Shown piece by piece: positions 20,828-32,600 of a stretch of 64,000 nt of DNA. The notes beneath the pieces were generated by a model that was not told the origin of the DNA, did no database searches, and saw nothing but the letters and a program-made list of their open reading frames with translations. This stretch comes from Diplocarpon mali (lineage: Eukaryota > Ascomycota > Leotiomycetes > Helotiales > Drepanopezizaceae), in contig JAENRP010000019.1 in the NCBI GenBank assembly GCA_024741835.1, positions 210,352-274,351 of the forward strand, written 5' to 3'. A program made the position numbers and the translations under genes. Each line of letters starts with the position of its first letter. Positions within the stretch are counted from its first letter, which is position 1.

Positions 20828-22364
20828 CTACCGCCTCTGCCCCGCCGACGTCCCGTCAACCACCAGCGGCGAGTTCCTCCCCGCCGGCACATCGCGCGAC
20901 CTCATCCTCCGGCCCCTCTCCATCTCGCCCTCGCCCTCGCTGCTGAGGCTGCTCCGACTCAGAACGCTCGCATCTCTCCCGCTGGCCAGGGACGCAGAGC
21001 AGCGGGCGCGGTAGTCGATACCGATATCCATGTGCGAGTAATGGGCAGCGAGGCGATCAAAGGTGTTCCGGCACTCCTCTTCGGTTCGCTCGCTGCCGCT
21101 GGCCGATGCTGCTTCAACACACTGGTGCCGAGGGCTGGGTATCTGCCGGCGTCGACTCCGCGATCCCACCGCCGCCGCCTCGACGAAACCCTCCTTGGCG
21201 AACTTGGCCCTCAGCTCCTGGCCGTGCCACTTGAGGCCGTTCAGGCGCGCGATCGTCCGCTCGGCGACGAGGTGCGACTCGAAGACCGCAAAGGCGTGGC
21301 GTCTCGGCCGGCCCCCGGCGCGGCTGGCGAGCTCGAGCTGCTGGAGGTGGTACCGGGTGCCTTCGGGGGGCCGCCGATGCCGCGAGCTGCTGCTGCTACT
21401 GCTGCTGCTCGGGGTGGAGGACACGCGCGAGAGGAGCTCGTGAAGCTCGGTCTTGCTGGTGGTCGGCGGGAGGTTCATGATCATGATCTTGCGGGCTTCG
21501 GTCTTGATCGTTCGCTGGGGGGAGGCGGACTGCGGCGTCGGGGGCGGCGTGGGACGTGGGGTGTACTGATGGGGCGGCGGCATGGGATGGGCTGCGTACG
21601 GTATAGGCACCATGTAGATGGGTTGCTGCATCGGGATGTACTGGGGAGTGGCGAGCGGCGAGAAGATCATGTTCTGGGGCTGCGGCGCGGCGATATACTC
21701 GGACTGCACGAGACATTCGAACGAGGGGCTGGCCGTGTAGTGAGGAGAGGGGGGCTGGAAGTAGGGATCGGGGAATGCTGGGGACACTGGTGAGTAGCTC
21801 GAGAGGGGGACCGGCGGCGGTCGAGCCCACTGCTGCTCGTCAGACAATGCTGGAGGGGATGTGCGCAACGACCTGAAGGCCGTCTCGAGTAAGACTTACC
21901 AGGTGGACGGTATCCTGCATGAAGCTCTGGTCCGAGTACTGTGGCTGTCTGGGGGTCTGCTGCCGCGAAGGCGACCAGGTCACATTGGGCATGCTCGCCA
22001 GCATCACCGGGTTGGTCTCATTGCGATTGTCCGCCGTGAGAATCCGCGCCGGCTTGGAGGGGTCTGGTCCCTGGAAAGGCGAGTGGTTCAGGTGCACTAG
22101 ATCACTAGATTAGGAGTCGTCGGTGGACCGTGGAGAGACACACCTACCAAGTGCACGGAGGAAGTTCTCTCGTCCCAACACACTGATCCAGCCACTGGTG
22201 GAATTGGACCCCGGATATACGTGTGCGTGCTCGATTTCAATGGGAGGCTCGTTCGGGGGGGACCTGGTGAAGTCCTTCAGCTGCTTCCAGGAAGTATTCC
22301 AAGGCAGACCGGACACGGGGATGTAGTAGACCCCCGTCGTGCTTCCTGCTGGTAACCACGGCAT
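20828..22364 (-). CDS. RRM-domain RNA-binding protein
   Basis: Three exons on the minus strand: 22364-22148, 22096-21900 and about 21835 (or 21832) to 20828. Exon 1 starts MPWLPAGSTT and carries a first RRM-like segment (GVYYIPVSGLPWNTSWKQL). Exon 2 is a polar linker. Exon 3 begins Pro/Tyr/Gln-rich, then has a second RRM with KIMIMNLPPTTSKTELHELL as RNP2-like beta1 and RRHAFAVFES as the RNP1-like strand, closing with HGQELRAKFAKEGF. The C-terminus is Ser/Arg/Glu-rich. Introns are 22097-22147 and 21899 down to 21836 or 21833; the donor GTAAGT at 21899 is strong. The CAG at 21850 does not fit the phase, whereas the GAG/CAG pair just downstream does. It would bind RNA or ssDNA; target and role are unknown. 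About 445 residues. Confidence 0.8.
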
Positions 22365-23930
22365 GGCAAGATCTCCTGGCAGCGAGTGTGGTGGAGGAAG
22401 TCGAGCGTGCAGGAGGATAGTGAGGACGCTGAAAACAAGGTGCGATTCGACAACGAGAACAATGAAATCGAGGAGGTCAATTGAGTAAGGCTCAGCCTAC
22501 GGGGTGCACTACTTATGTAACATTCTAGGAGCCAGACCGCAAGCTACCGGAGATGCATCCGGGGGCCTATGAACTCTCGTCTGCAAGGATAGATAGGAAT
22601 AAGAAAAGGTCCACCAGGAGACAAACTCTGGGAATGCAGAGGGAGGATTCCCTCTTGTTTTTCAGTTTCGCGTACGTTTGCGTCCGAAAACCGCCTCGAG
22701 CGTAGGGCACCCGAACTCTGAGCAGAGCCATCGAACGCAAGCCGAGGCAGAGACGACTTGGGCGCTTCCATTGGAGTTTCTAGACTTTGGGAGCAGAGTG
22801 TCAGAGCTACCTGTCAAAGCAGAATATCCCTATGCTAGCCGTCTGATCGCCTTGGAGGGACGGAGGACGGACTCACCCTACGAGTACTCCAAGTAAACAC
22901 GGAGAAAGATGCCTCGAGCTGGGGCTGCAGAAACCCACGACAGGCCAGTGTCCTTGGCATGTTGGAGAATATGATGGTTCTCTCGATTCGAACGTGTTTG
23001 CGAGAAGTGTTTCTTTTGCACGGGTCCATGGCTCCATCCAAAGCGTTCTCTCGAGTCCCGGTAGCCTGAGCATCAATATAATACAATATAATCCAATCTG
23101 TAGGGCGGGTGGTCCGAGAGCAGGTGCAAACCGTCGCCAATCTGTTTTTTCCCCCACATCTCATTCTTAAATCCAATCCTTGCCTCGGGCCATGGCAAGA
23201 AGAAGCAACGCAGAAGTGCAAGTGAAACCTGGAAAACGCGATAGGGGGGGGGGTTCTCGCTTCGGCACCAATGGCGAGGAGGCTCCCCCACGGCCGAAAC
23301 AAACAGACACACGTGCCGGCGCCGGGTCAGTTGTTGACAGGGCAGCGTCAGCATTCTGCTGGTCTCTTTCGTGCGGATGCATTCTCGGTGGTGAGCATAC
23401 GACCACGTAAGACTTCTGCAAATCGAGGGGGGGTTAGCTCACACATCGCATCCAGCAGCAAACCAGTCAGGCACCGTGAGCAGCACGTCGCCCGGATCTA
23501 GAGCGATGCAGTCGACCCGAACCAGAGTCCGATGCGCGTAGATTTCAGACGTGTAGGGATCGGGCGCCCAGCGGGATTGCGTTGGCTGCGCGCATGTACG
23601 AGGAGGCATTCGACTCTCTGACCTTTTGACCCGTCCTCCTCCGCCTCTCCGAGAAGTCGATGCTTGCCCCAGACAAGCCTGAAGAAACGCACCTGATTCT
23701 GCACGCGAACGGGCTGCTGCATCTGAAGAGTCAGAGAAATGAGGGCGGACGAGCGTCGCCAGCGGAATGTGACATATCGGTCGTGGGCGGAGGGTCAATG
23801 TGATGTGTCGCAGCGCCGTGGCCCTTCGGATGCCCAGTACGAGTAGAAGAGGCTGCTCGCTCGCTGGGCCGGATCCTCGCCCTCCAGGGGCTCGGCTATC
23901 CATCACAACACCGATTACCCCGTACCCATG

Positions 23931-23980
23931 TTCGGCTGCGATATCGCTGCGATATTCGGCTGCGATATACGGCTGCGATA
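23931..23980 (+). repeat. Tandem repeat TTCGGCTGCGATA, four copies
   Basis: Units start at 23931, 23944, 23955 and 23968 and are 11-13 bp long (CGGCTGCGATA core). Intergenic; function unknown. Confidence 0.8.
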
Positions 23981-24140
23981 TACCTCCCTCTTCTCTTCGA
24001 CTCGTCTTCTCCATCCGTGGCTTGCAGCAACGGCACGGTTCAAGTTGCGGTGAGGACATGCGGCGCGCGTCTACGCTCGACAGGATTAGCGCCGGGCCTC
24101 TGCTCGACATGAGGGAATCCATACTTTCAGCATAGATCTG

Positions 24141-24199
24141 CACCCTTTCACCTTTTCACCTTTGACCCTTCACCCTTCACCCTTCACCCTCCACCCCCT
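24141..24199 (+). repeat. Heptamer tandem repeat CACCCTT-like
   Basis: About eight imperfect copies of a 7-nt unit (CACCCTT / CACCTTT / CACCCTC). It resembles but does not equal the telomere complement CCCTAA. Simple-sequence array. Confidence 0.75.
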
Positions 24200-24540
24200 C
24201 GCCCAGGCTCGGCCCGTCGTCACCCATCGCCCTCGAGATCTGCGCAAAAGAGAGCATGACAATGGGTCCATCTGTACATGCGAGCGGCAACGGGGATCTG
24301 CTGCAGGTGGGGACTGGTACGAGTCCCGCAGAGTCGAGTCAAGAAGTCAAGGGGGGGGGGGTAGTAGGTGTGTGAGCGAGCCACAGCCATCGCGGCCCCC
24401 CAGGCGCGAGTCGAGTGGCCTCTCACCATTCGTGTAGACCACCGCGGCATTCACTCGGAGGGACTTCTCTCTATCTGGGTCGCGGGGATCTGCGAGATGC
24501 GAGGGAGCGTTCCAAGTTCGCGATTGGAATCAAGGCGACG

Positions 24541-24629
24541 CGTTCCGTGGTACAGCGGTTATCGTCTACCCCATGTCTACAAGGGGACCCGCACTCTCAT
24601 ACCCTTGCCATCCTCACAAGTTCGAGTCA
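24541..24629 (+). other. tRNA-like A box/B box pair (possible tRNA relic or SINE head)
   Basis: TGGTACAGCGG at 24548-24558 fits the Pol III A box (TRGYNNARNNG), and AGTTCGAGTCA at 24619-24629 fits the B box (GGTTCGANTCC) at 9 of 11 positions. A TTCCGTGG acceptor-like start precedes them. No matching 3' acceptor strand is visible, and the internal region is too long for a standard tRNA. It is therefore not called as a tRNA gene; it could be a decayed tRNA or a SINE-like element. Confidence 0.3.
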
Positions 24630-25999
24630 GAAATCAGAAGAAGAGATGGTGCGATGCCTGTTCAGCGTCCCTCTGTCTCGCGGCTACGACTTGCGTCAAA
24701 ATCTTCAGGCGTTGCGGTAGACTTGCAAACAAGACGTTTGGTCCTGCGAGGACAGGGGGCAATGTGTATCTGCTGTACGGCGGTTATTCACGATTGATCT
24801 ATTGTACGAGATGTGCAACGCGTCGTGACTAAATGCTGCTGTCCGCCGCATAGATCAGTACCACGCTCGGCTCTCGAGCTGTGGGGATTCCGACCCTACA
24901 GTCCAGGCCGAACATACCACGGCTCAGCGGACATCTTTCCTCGGTCTTTCGATGTATCATACATTTCTTCCGGACGGATCAACCACAACGTTTCAGAAGA
25001 GGTGAGGAGGTTACCCGCCGCTGGGCTCGAGGAGTATTCTGCTCCTTTTTTTTTTGTGTAGAGAAACATAATAACATTTCAGAAGTGGAAGGCTTGTACC
25101 GTATATGGAACACGTATCTTAGAGCCTCACTTGTCAGTAGGGGTGTCAGTAGGAGACGAATGATACTCGCTCGAGCGATTCTAGTTTTGCTATGCAGAGT
25201 ACAGACTTGGGCGTGGGTAAGGTGTGGATCGGATGGCACGGGCAGCAGAGGGCTGGCTTGCCTGAGAAGAGAGTAAAGCCCGGTCAAAGCATGCTGGGTG
25301 CTGGGGTGTCCGAGATGTCCAGTGCAACTCTGATGTCGCGGTAATTCCCGTAATCCGAGCATGCGTCCGCTGTATAATCAATGCCGAGTCGTGTAGGTCA
25401 GGCTTGGTCGGAGAGGGAAGTACTGCACTTGTATCGCATTCCTGTCATGCTGAGGGTTTGTATAATTTCCAGATGCTTTTCGCGCATGGAACTAACCGCA
25501 TGCTGCCTATACTCTGCCGCCGGCCAGACAAACCACTCCAGACTCGGTGCATCAAAAGCAGGGCAGAAACCCAATGAAAAGTCGGGACTCCAGCCATGTA
25601 GAGGAGTGACCGACCGCCTCGGAACAACCCCTAAACAAGATTGACCGACCGATCCGTGTTATCCGTTCGGCTTCGAGGGCCGTGGATCACATAGCAGAGA
25701 GTCTTCGGGCCCTGCGGTCCGCAGTATTCGGCGTCCAAATTGCTAGCTTCAAGTATGTTTGACCACAGGATGCGTTTCGTGGGCACCAGCAACACTTGCC
25801 CTCTCGCGCAGGCTGAACAGACTTTTTACACCAGCATGCTCTAACGGTAGTTGAAAGTGCACTTGCAGGATGCAACGCACTTCCAGCGGGCTGATCACGC
25901 CGGCGACGAAGTGCATATCCATTGTTTACCTTGGTCGTCGGAAGCTCGGCTGCAGGTGCTGGCTGTGGTTTGATGTGATGGGTCCGATCTGGGATCTGT

Positions 26000-26026
26000 A
26001 GCAGATCTGATCTGATCTGATCTGCT
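26000..26026 (+). repeat. TGATC pentamer repeat
   Basis: AGCAGATC followed by TGATC units and CTGCT. A short array of four near-identical pentamers, each containing a GATC site. Confidence 0.75.
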
Positions 26027-28619
26027 TGTCGGCATCTGGCCGGCACCGCGAGGCCGGCGAGCCGCCGTGTCGCTACACGTCTCCCCGAGGGTGGAGGCGT
26101 TCACAGATTACCCAGATCCGAGACTCCTGTCTCGACCGACGTCTGTTGAATGAAGCCGTAGATGCCCCGCGAAGCCTCATGACAACATGAGGTTTAATCA
26201 GGCACGAGCGCGACCTGTAAGTGATCGGGCAAACCTTGGACGACGCGATCCTGCATATCCAGGGGGACGTGTGGTGAGTGAGTACGTGAGATGCAGGCAA
26301 AGCGCAGTATGGCCTATCTCATAATGTCACGTTCGTGAGTCTGCAATGTCTAGGCCAAGAAGATACTTCTAGCAGAAGCCGTAATCAGAGACGGCGGATT
26401 ATCGCCAGTGCTTTGGTGGAGATCAAGCCGGGAAGTCTCGGTCTCCTCCAAGCCCTTGGTTCATCTCCTGGCCTGTGCATTTGTTTACAAAGGGTAGAGA
26501 ATCCTCGGCTCAGCTCCCCTCCACTCTGGATATCCTACAAGGCGATTCCCGGCTACCGCCAGCTACCATAAGTGCAAGATAACAGAGAAGTGTCTCGTCC
26601 ACGGCGATATGCCTGTCTGGCTGGCATTCTGGATTCCTGGTATCAGCAGACGACATTCGTCAAACACGTTCAACACCCATTGGCAAGAGAACCACACGCA
26701 GCAGTTTGGAGACGTCGAGGCAAACCGACGGAGAACACGTGAATCTAGGTCAGCAGGGAGGTATAGCTGATTGCAATGTATAACAAGGGTCGAGTCCGTG
26801 GACCTGCTACTGCACATCAACATAAAGTAAACCTCTCGCGTCTATTCCAGGCTAAGCAGCGACCAGCTCGTCCCATAAAAGGGACTTTCAAAGAGGGTGA
26901 GTGTTGGTTTCAAAGGTTGTGCACACTAGAGGGATAGAATCGATTCTGCTCTTGGTTGTATTCGTTGTTGAATGCATTATAGTAAGAGATAATGCATAAA
27001 AGAAGGGTAAATTCGAGTAGGAAGAATATCGCTTGGTCTTCTCACCTGACGGGAGAGACTTATCAAGCAGCGATACGTTTGTGCGTGATGGACGCGACTA
27101 CCTTGATTCTCACTACCCAACGAAAGAGAATCTCAATAGCCTTTGAATACTTTCAGATCTTACTGCCTGACGGAAAAGATCTGAATAGTAATCGATAGCG
27201 TAGTTTACTAAAGGATCAGCTGACGCGTCTTGAGTAAACCAACTCTTCTGTAAACAACCTAATTTATCTATGCTCCCGCGAGGGAACATTGGTTCCCGTA
27301 TGTGTATTTAGTTGTGTCTGTCTTGTAGGTAGAATGGCCTCAAGGGCCATTATATGCTAATCGCCAAGGCTAGTGCCAAGGCTAGGCTACATACACGTGA
27401 CTCTTATTGCATTCATTCCTACAGCGAGTCTCCAAAACGATCCAGATCCACGTCCACGCGCCGTGCCTCTTAGATCTCAAGGGCCACCGGGACGGCACTT
27501 CTACCTCCTTGGAGAAACCCTAATTTCGTGTTATTTCTTCAGGTTCTTCCCGAAATGAGATTGTTGATATATACAAGTCCACAAGACTCAAGCGGTAAGC
27601 GCTTCCATCCTCACCTATCCGCACAAACACTACCCCGGAGAATGTATACTAACACGGTCTCTCCACAGATAAAGAATAAGTGGGTTAGATTCTATGCATC
27701 ACGATGAAGATATCCAAGATCCGGCCCGAGGACTGGTTTACGCACGCTATACGGGCTCAAGAATAGCACCTGTCATCGTAGCCGGCGCTTGCGTCCCCCA
27801 CGTCCATCAAGCGCACCATGAGTCCCGGAATCAAGGCCGAAAGATCTGCCAGCTCCATTTCAGTGGCATGCTCAAGCAGACACCACTTTACTTCAACTTG
27901 CGCCCCAACGAGCTCCTCTTCTACCACCCCGAAGATGCAAAAGACCTCCTTGGGCGGCGACATGTTCCGGAAATCCAGGGCTGGGCCGAAACTATGATCC
28001 GGCTCTTATCGATCGAGGTTTGGGCTATTTCTGGGCTACGGGAGATCTCCTCTTAAAACCTGATGCTAGTCGGCGTTTGTGGAAACGGAGATATTCTCCT
28101 CTTGCTTCTGGAGCAGAGCTGCTCTCTCGCCTCTCTTTGATATAGCCCAATCCTAGGCCGGCAAGTCTCGGGAGGCTTGAAGAATCAGGACCGCGCCAAA
28201 CAAACTGGCATCGGAGATTCCGAGCTTTGGCTGACTATCCTACGGGTCAAGGTATAGAAAGGCTTCAACTGCAAATTATAATGGGAAGAAAGTCTACCAA
28301 GTAATACAGCAGGAGGGATAGCCGGGCGCTCTACGATGGGGATCCCGGAAGAGGTAAATTCCAAGTTGCTTTCAGTGTCCGGCTACTCCGGGAGATTCTC
28401 CTCAACTTCTTTATACTAACATATATTCATAGTTGAAGGTCTTGAAGTTTTCAGCTTCATTTGATTCAACATAATCCATGGGGGAAAGAGGCTGGCTGAG
28501 AACGATCCATTATATGCTTTCTCTCATTCCTTCATGCCACATTCAGATGGCGCGGTCGTATTAGAATAAAGGTGATTTTTGAATCTGTGACCAGCTCTCT
28601 GGTTGTTGACACCTCGATA

Positions 28620-29690
28620 ATGGCCTTTGGAGTCTCTACAAAGCTCGCGCGTCTCAGTCAATCTCTTTCGCGATTTCAACACTAGCTTCTCTCCACCTGC
28701 TCACAGCTCCATGTCTCCATTCGTGGCTCAAATTGGCCGTCTATCTCCTCCGAGTGCCTCGATGTAGAGACCTCTTATCGGCAAGCTGCTATCAACCTCA
28801 AGATCCATATCGACAACAAGCCTTTCGCAAAGGCGTACTTCAACCTCATCAAGACTCTATACGACACAGAGACCCAGCACACAAAATGGCTGGTGTTGAT
28901 CGACGACGATACTTTCGTCCCTTCCTTCTCACACCTCGTTAACACCTGGAGAGCCATTATGACGCGACCCGAGAGATCATAGTCGCCAATCTCTCTGATA
29001 ATATCGCGCAGGTCTAGGCCTTGGGACTCATGCCCTTCGGCGGCGGCGGCATCTCTCCATCCCTCTCGTCGAGTCGCTGCTTCGACCAGGAGTCTGGGAT
29101 ACGTGTCTCAGTAACGGAAAGACGGAAGGCGATCAGATTGTTTACGACTGCCTGAAAGGATACTCGGCCATCCGTCCAGCATTCGACCGCGGACTGCAGC
29201 AGATGGGTTCCCGCGGGGATGATTCTGGGTACTTGGAGAGCGGCCGCCGTATGCTGACGATTCATCACTGGAAGTCATGGTACAACTTCGATATCCCGAC
29301 CGCAGCCACCGTGACCAGAGCATGCGGGTTCGAATGCCTGTTTCAGAGGTGATCCTTTGCAGAAAACACCGTGCTGAGCAATGGGCACAGCGTCGTCGAG
29401 TACCCACATGGACTGGAGGGATTGCCGCTGGACGAGGTTGAGCGTGCGTGGGAAGGCGATTCCAAGCTCTTCATCGGCCACATCTCACCCTGCGCGATCT
29501 ATTGACGAAGGAGAGCAAATAGAGCGCGCGGATGGTGGAGGCGGTTGCCGTTGAAGGTGTCGGTGTGCGCCAGTTGTACGTTGAGAAGGCAGAAGACCCG
29601 AGCAGAGACGGTGGTATGGATCGCGTTGTCGAGCTCATGTGGCTTTTCCACCAGGCTTGGCCCTTTCGCTCGGCGTCTGGGAGATCCCAT
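28620..29690 (+). pseudogene. Decayed Fringe-like (GT31/DUF604-type) glycosyltransferase
   Basis: Remnant of a fungal Fringe-like glycosyltransferase, normally a Golgi type II membrane enzyme that adds sugar to glycans. Family landmarks appear in order but in different frames: FGVSTKLARLSQSL (about 28628), the metal-binding DDD motif in WLVLIDDDTFVPSFSHL (about 28890), LSDNIAQV and FGGGG (about 28995-29050), GDDSGYLESGRR (about 29215), IHHWKSW (about 29262), CGFECLFQR (about 29330), YPHGLEGLPLDEV and VRQLYVEKAED (about 29565). Lesions seen directly are a one-base shift near 28944, an in-frame TAG at 29014-29016, a further shift near 29070, TGA at 29350-29352 where the family normally has Trp, and a stop plus shift near 29503. 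The many independent breaks argue for a true pseudogene rather than sequencing error. The exact 5' limit is uncertain. Confidence 0.8.
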
Positions 29691-32600
29691 TTAGTGTACA
29701 TAGAACTAGAGTTGGACGGATGATGGGCCGCGTCTGTCAAGTTGGGAGTTGGTGGGAAGGGCTGCTTGTATGCAGAACGCGGTCATGTCGTCTTTCCAAG
29801 CGGCGTTTGCTGATACCCAGTGCTCTCGGATCGAAATCTCTTGCATTTTTCTGTAGTTTCATATGCAAGCTTCGAGATGGATCTGACGTGGATCGGAGAC
29901 TGCGGTTGCGAATGGATGTATATAAAACAGAGATGAGTCTTGAAGCTGAGTAGGGAAGAGAAGATGTTGAAAACTTCGATATACAGCATTGCGTGCCAGA
30001 CGATTCGACGGTAGGTGGAGCGAAGTAAGCATCACCTTCTCCTAAAGCTCTCTCAAGCATTACGCCCCCACAAGGGTCGAAACCATCCATCCATTCGCAG
30101 ACGAGTGCAAGAGGCCGAGCGCTGCGGCGGTGGAGTATCAGAGAGAGCGGGGGTCCAAACATTGACTCGCCTGGATCAACTTCCATTCTCTTTTTGACTG
30201 TGTTTTCCAATCCGCTATCATCTCTATCCTAGACACGTAGCAGGCTGTAGTTGCATACTGAAGCCTTGGTGATCAGATCCAGGGTATCAAGAGTCGCAGA
30301 CGGACCGCTGCGCCCCGGTCTTTGGGCAAGGCTTTGAAGTCGCAAGGTCTATTGCAGCCCCAGAGTTAAGAGCAGAACTCGTCACTTCACCGCAGCACCA
30401 ACGCAGAGCATCGCGAAGCCGGATCCGGGTACTCGACAGAAGCAATAAATTCGACTGCTTCCATCATGGTCGCAGTTTGATAGTACCAAGTCATAGTTAC
30501 ATGATCATCTTGCTCCGATTTTCAACCCCATTTATGCCATTAATACAACTCACACCATAACAGATTCATCACTAACTCGTAGCTATGAGGAACTTCAAGC
30601 CCCCCTTCCATGATTCTCAAGGATCCATCTTTCATCCTTACAGAATAACTAACAAACGCAAGCATGATATCCGATCGAGCACCTGGTACTCAAACGTAGA
30701 AAACCCCAGGTCGAGATAGATTGATGTTTTAGCAAAAGGTCGTTGGCAAAGACGCTACTCAAGATCTTCAAGGTATACCAAGAAGTCTCAACAGCTTTTC
30801 GTTGAGCCAGTCTCCCCCCTCGATATCTTGTCCTACAGAAGCAATCTCGCGTGGGCAGCCCGCCTCCCTCAACCTCCCAGCTTGATGATGGCGGGTTGTC
30901 GTTGTTGATTCTATAGCCGGTCTTGGCACCGTCTTTGCCCCCCCTGCAGCCGATCCATGAAGCGAATATTGTTGACACCGTCGACTCCAGGATCTGCTGA
31001 GAGTCTATGGCAGGTCTGATAGATGCTTCCCCCCTGCTCAGAGGTGCCTGGGGTCTTCCCAAGTTCATTACGCTCTAAATCCTCACTACATACAGCGACT
31101 TCGTCGGCGTTGATTCTCACCCCCGGTGACTTGGATTGGGAAGTTCGCTGGGCCATAGCAGCTAGCGCGGCTTTCTCTGCTGCAATCATGCAGGCCTGTC
31201 TCCTCTCTTTTTCTCGCCTGGGAGGACAACCATTGTTTCTTTGCGCGCCTTGTCAGCTCTCTCGAGTTCGGCTTTGAAGTCAAAGTGAGCATTTTGTCTA
31301 GTCGGGGGGTGGGGGTTCCTTCGATAGACTTCCAGGTCGAGGATGAGGCGCATGTGGTGTGTGTTTCCACTTGCAGTGAACACCCTCAGTCACCATATCC
31401 CGAGTCTTGTTGCGAGAGGATTCATTCTTTCCAACAGAACGTAATCCGATATTGTGTGTAGTTTTAAATGAGCTGGTTGACGGTCGGTGGGCCTCAGATG
31501 GACCTCTGTGATCAGAAGGGATGGGCAAGTTTAGGGATATCAAATGCTCTGCTCGCTGGGTAGTAGCTGCTAGGTCTGGGGTTAGCGAAGTGCTGGCACC
31601 GGAGTCTGCGGTCAGCAAATTCGAGATAGCCGGAAGTCTGGGAGCTAGAGCAGGAATAGGTGCAACAGCAGAGTTGACCTTGTCATGTGCAGAGTCTTCG
31701 TGCAAAGGAGAAGTCAGAGGTCTAGAGTTATTAGCAACAGAGAAAGGAAGATGTGCTCCCGCAGCTGATACTCACAGAGCTTGAGGCGGCTGACATGATA
31801 AAATTCAAGCCCCCTATGTCAAACCTCAGTTTATCATATCCCCAGGCTCATGATCTTATAATCTGTGCTAGCATCATCGGCGGTGTGCTGCCATATCTGC
31901 TGTTGCAAATAATGGTTTATATTCATCAACGCTTGTATCGCTGGACTGTTATATTCTTGTTAACAGGGTTGCATTGCGTCCTCTTACCGTAAGTCGCTCT
32001 ACCTCTGGCTGTTCTAGTACTTTGGAGCACGCGGGATAGAGCTGACGCGTCAGCGTGGCGATTGTTTTGATTCAGGCGACCAGGATATTAGCAGTCAACT
32101 CATAGAGATATATTTTGTAGTTTCTCATCCTTGCTATCCTTGCTTGTGGTCGACGTAGGATAGTGTTATTGCTTTTTTTCCAGATTCTTCACAGGCACGT
32201 TGTATTTTCAGAGGGTGAAGTCTACTAAGCGTAAGTTTATTTACTGCTACGAGGCAACAGACCACTAGCGTGAAATTCAAAGGCTGCTAAGAGATAACGA
32301 GAAAACCCAGGGCGATGCAGCTAAATATTCAATGGTACTGCTTTGCTAGTAAGAAGAGAGAACCATTTATAATACACTTGAGGGCATTAGCAATATCTTA
32401 ACAACAATTTAGTACTCATGATGCTAATCAAATTGCCTTCTGTACTAAAACTTGATCCAGGAGCATTTAACTTCCAAAGAGATCTTTATATTAGGTGGAG
32501 AATCAATAATAGAATCTTACTCAGGAATAAGGTCCATGTCTAGTGACTAGAACGCCTTCACAGCTTGTAGCTTAGGTCCTCCGTCGAAGATTTTTTCCAT

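Larger units (their letters stand above)
22365..28619. other. 6.2-kb interval without a recognisable gene
   Basis: Mixed composition. 22.4-26.8 kb is near-neutral or GC-rich with scattered short tandem repeats (23931, 24141, 26000) and one tRNA-like A/B-box pair (24548-24629). 26.8-28.6 kb becomes more AT-rich. A 120-codon plus frame at 27694-28056 lies just upstream of the glycosyltransferase relic and might be an eroded upstream part of it, but I cannot show that. Frames at 23439-24143 (minus) and 24368-24832 (plus) have no family resemblance. Confidence 0.45.

Noticed and set aside
23439..24143. 234-codon minus-strand frame
   Set aside because: No family resemblance, overlaps tandem repeats, similar frames on the other strand.
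29320..29340. GGGTTCGAATGCC resembling a B box
   Set aside because: It is the codon string for the Fringe-like family motif CGFEC in the pseudogene, not a Pol III element.
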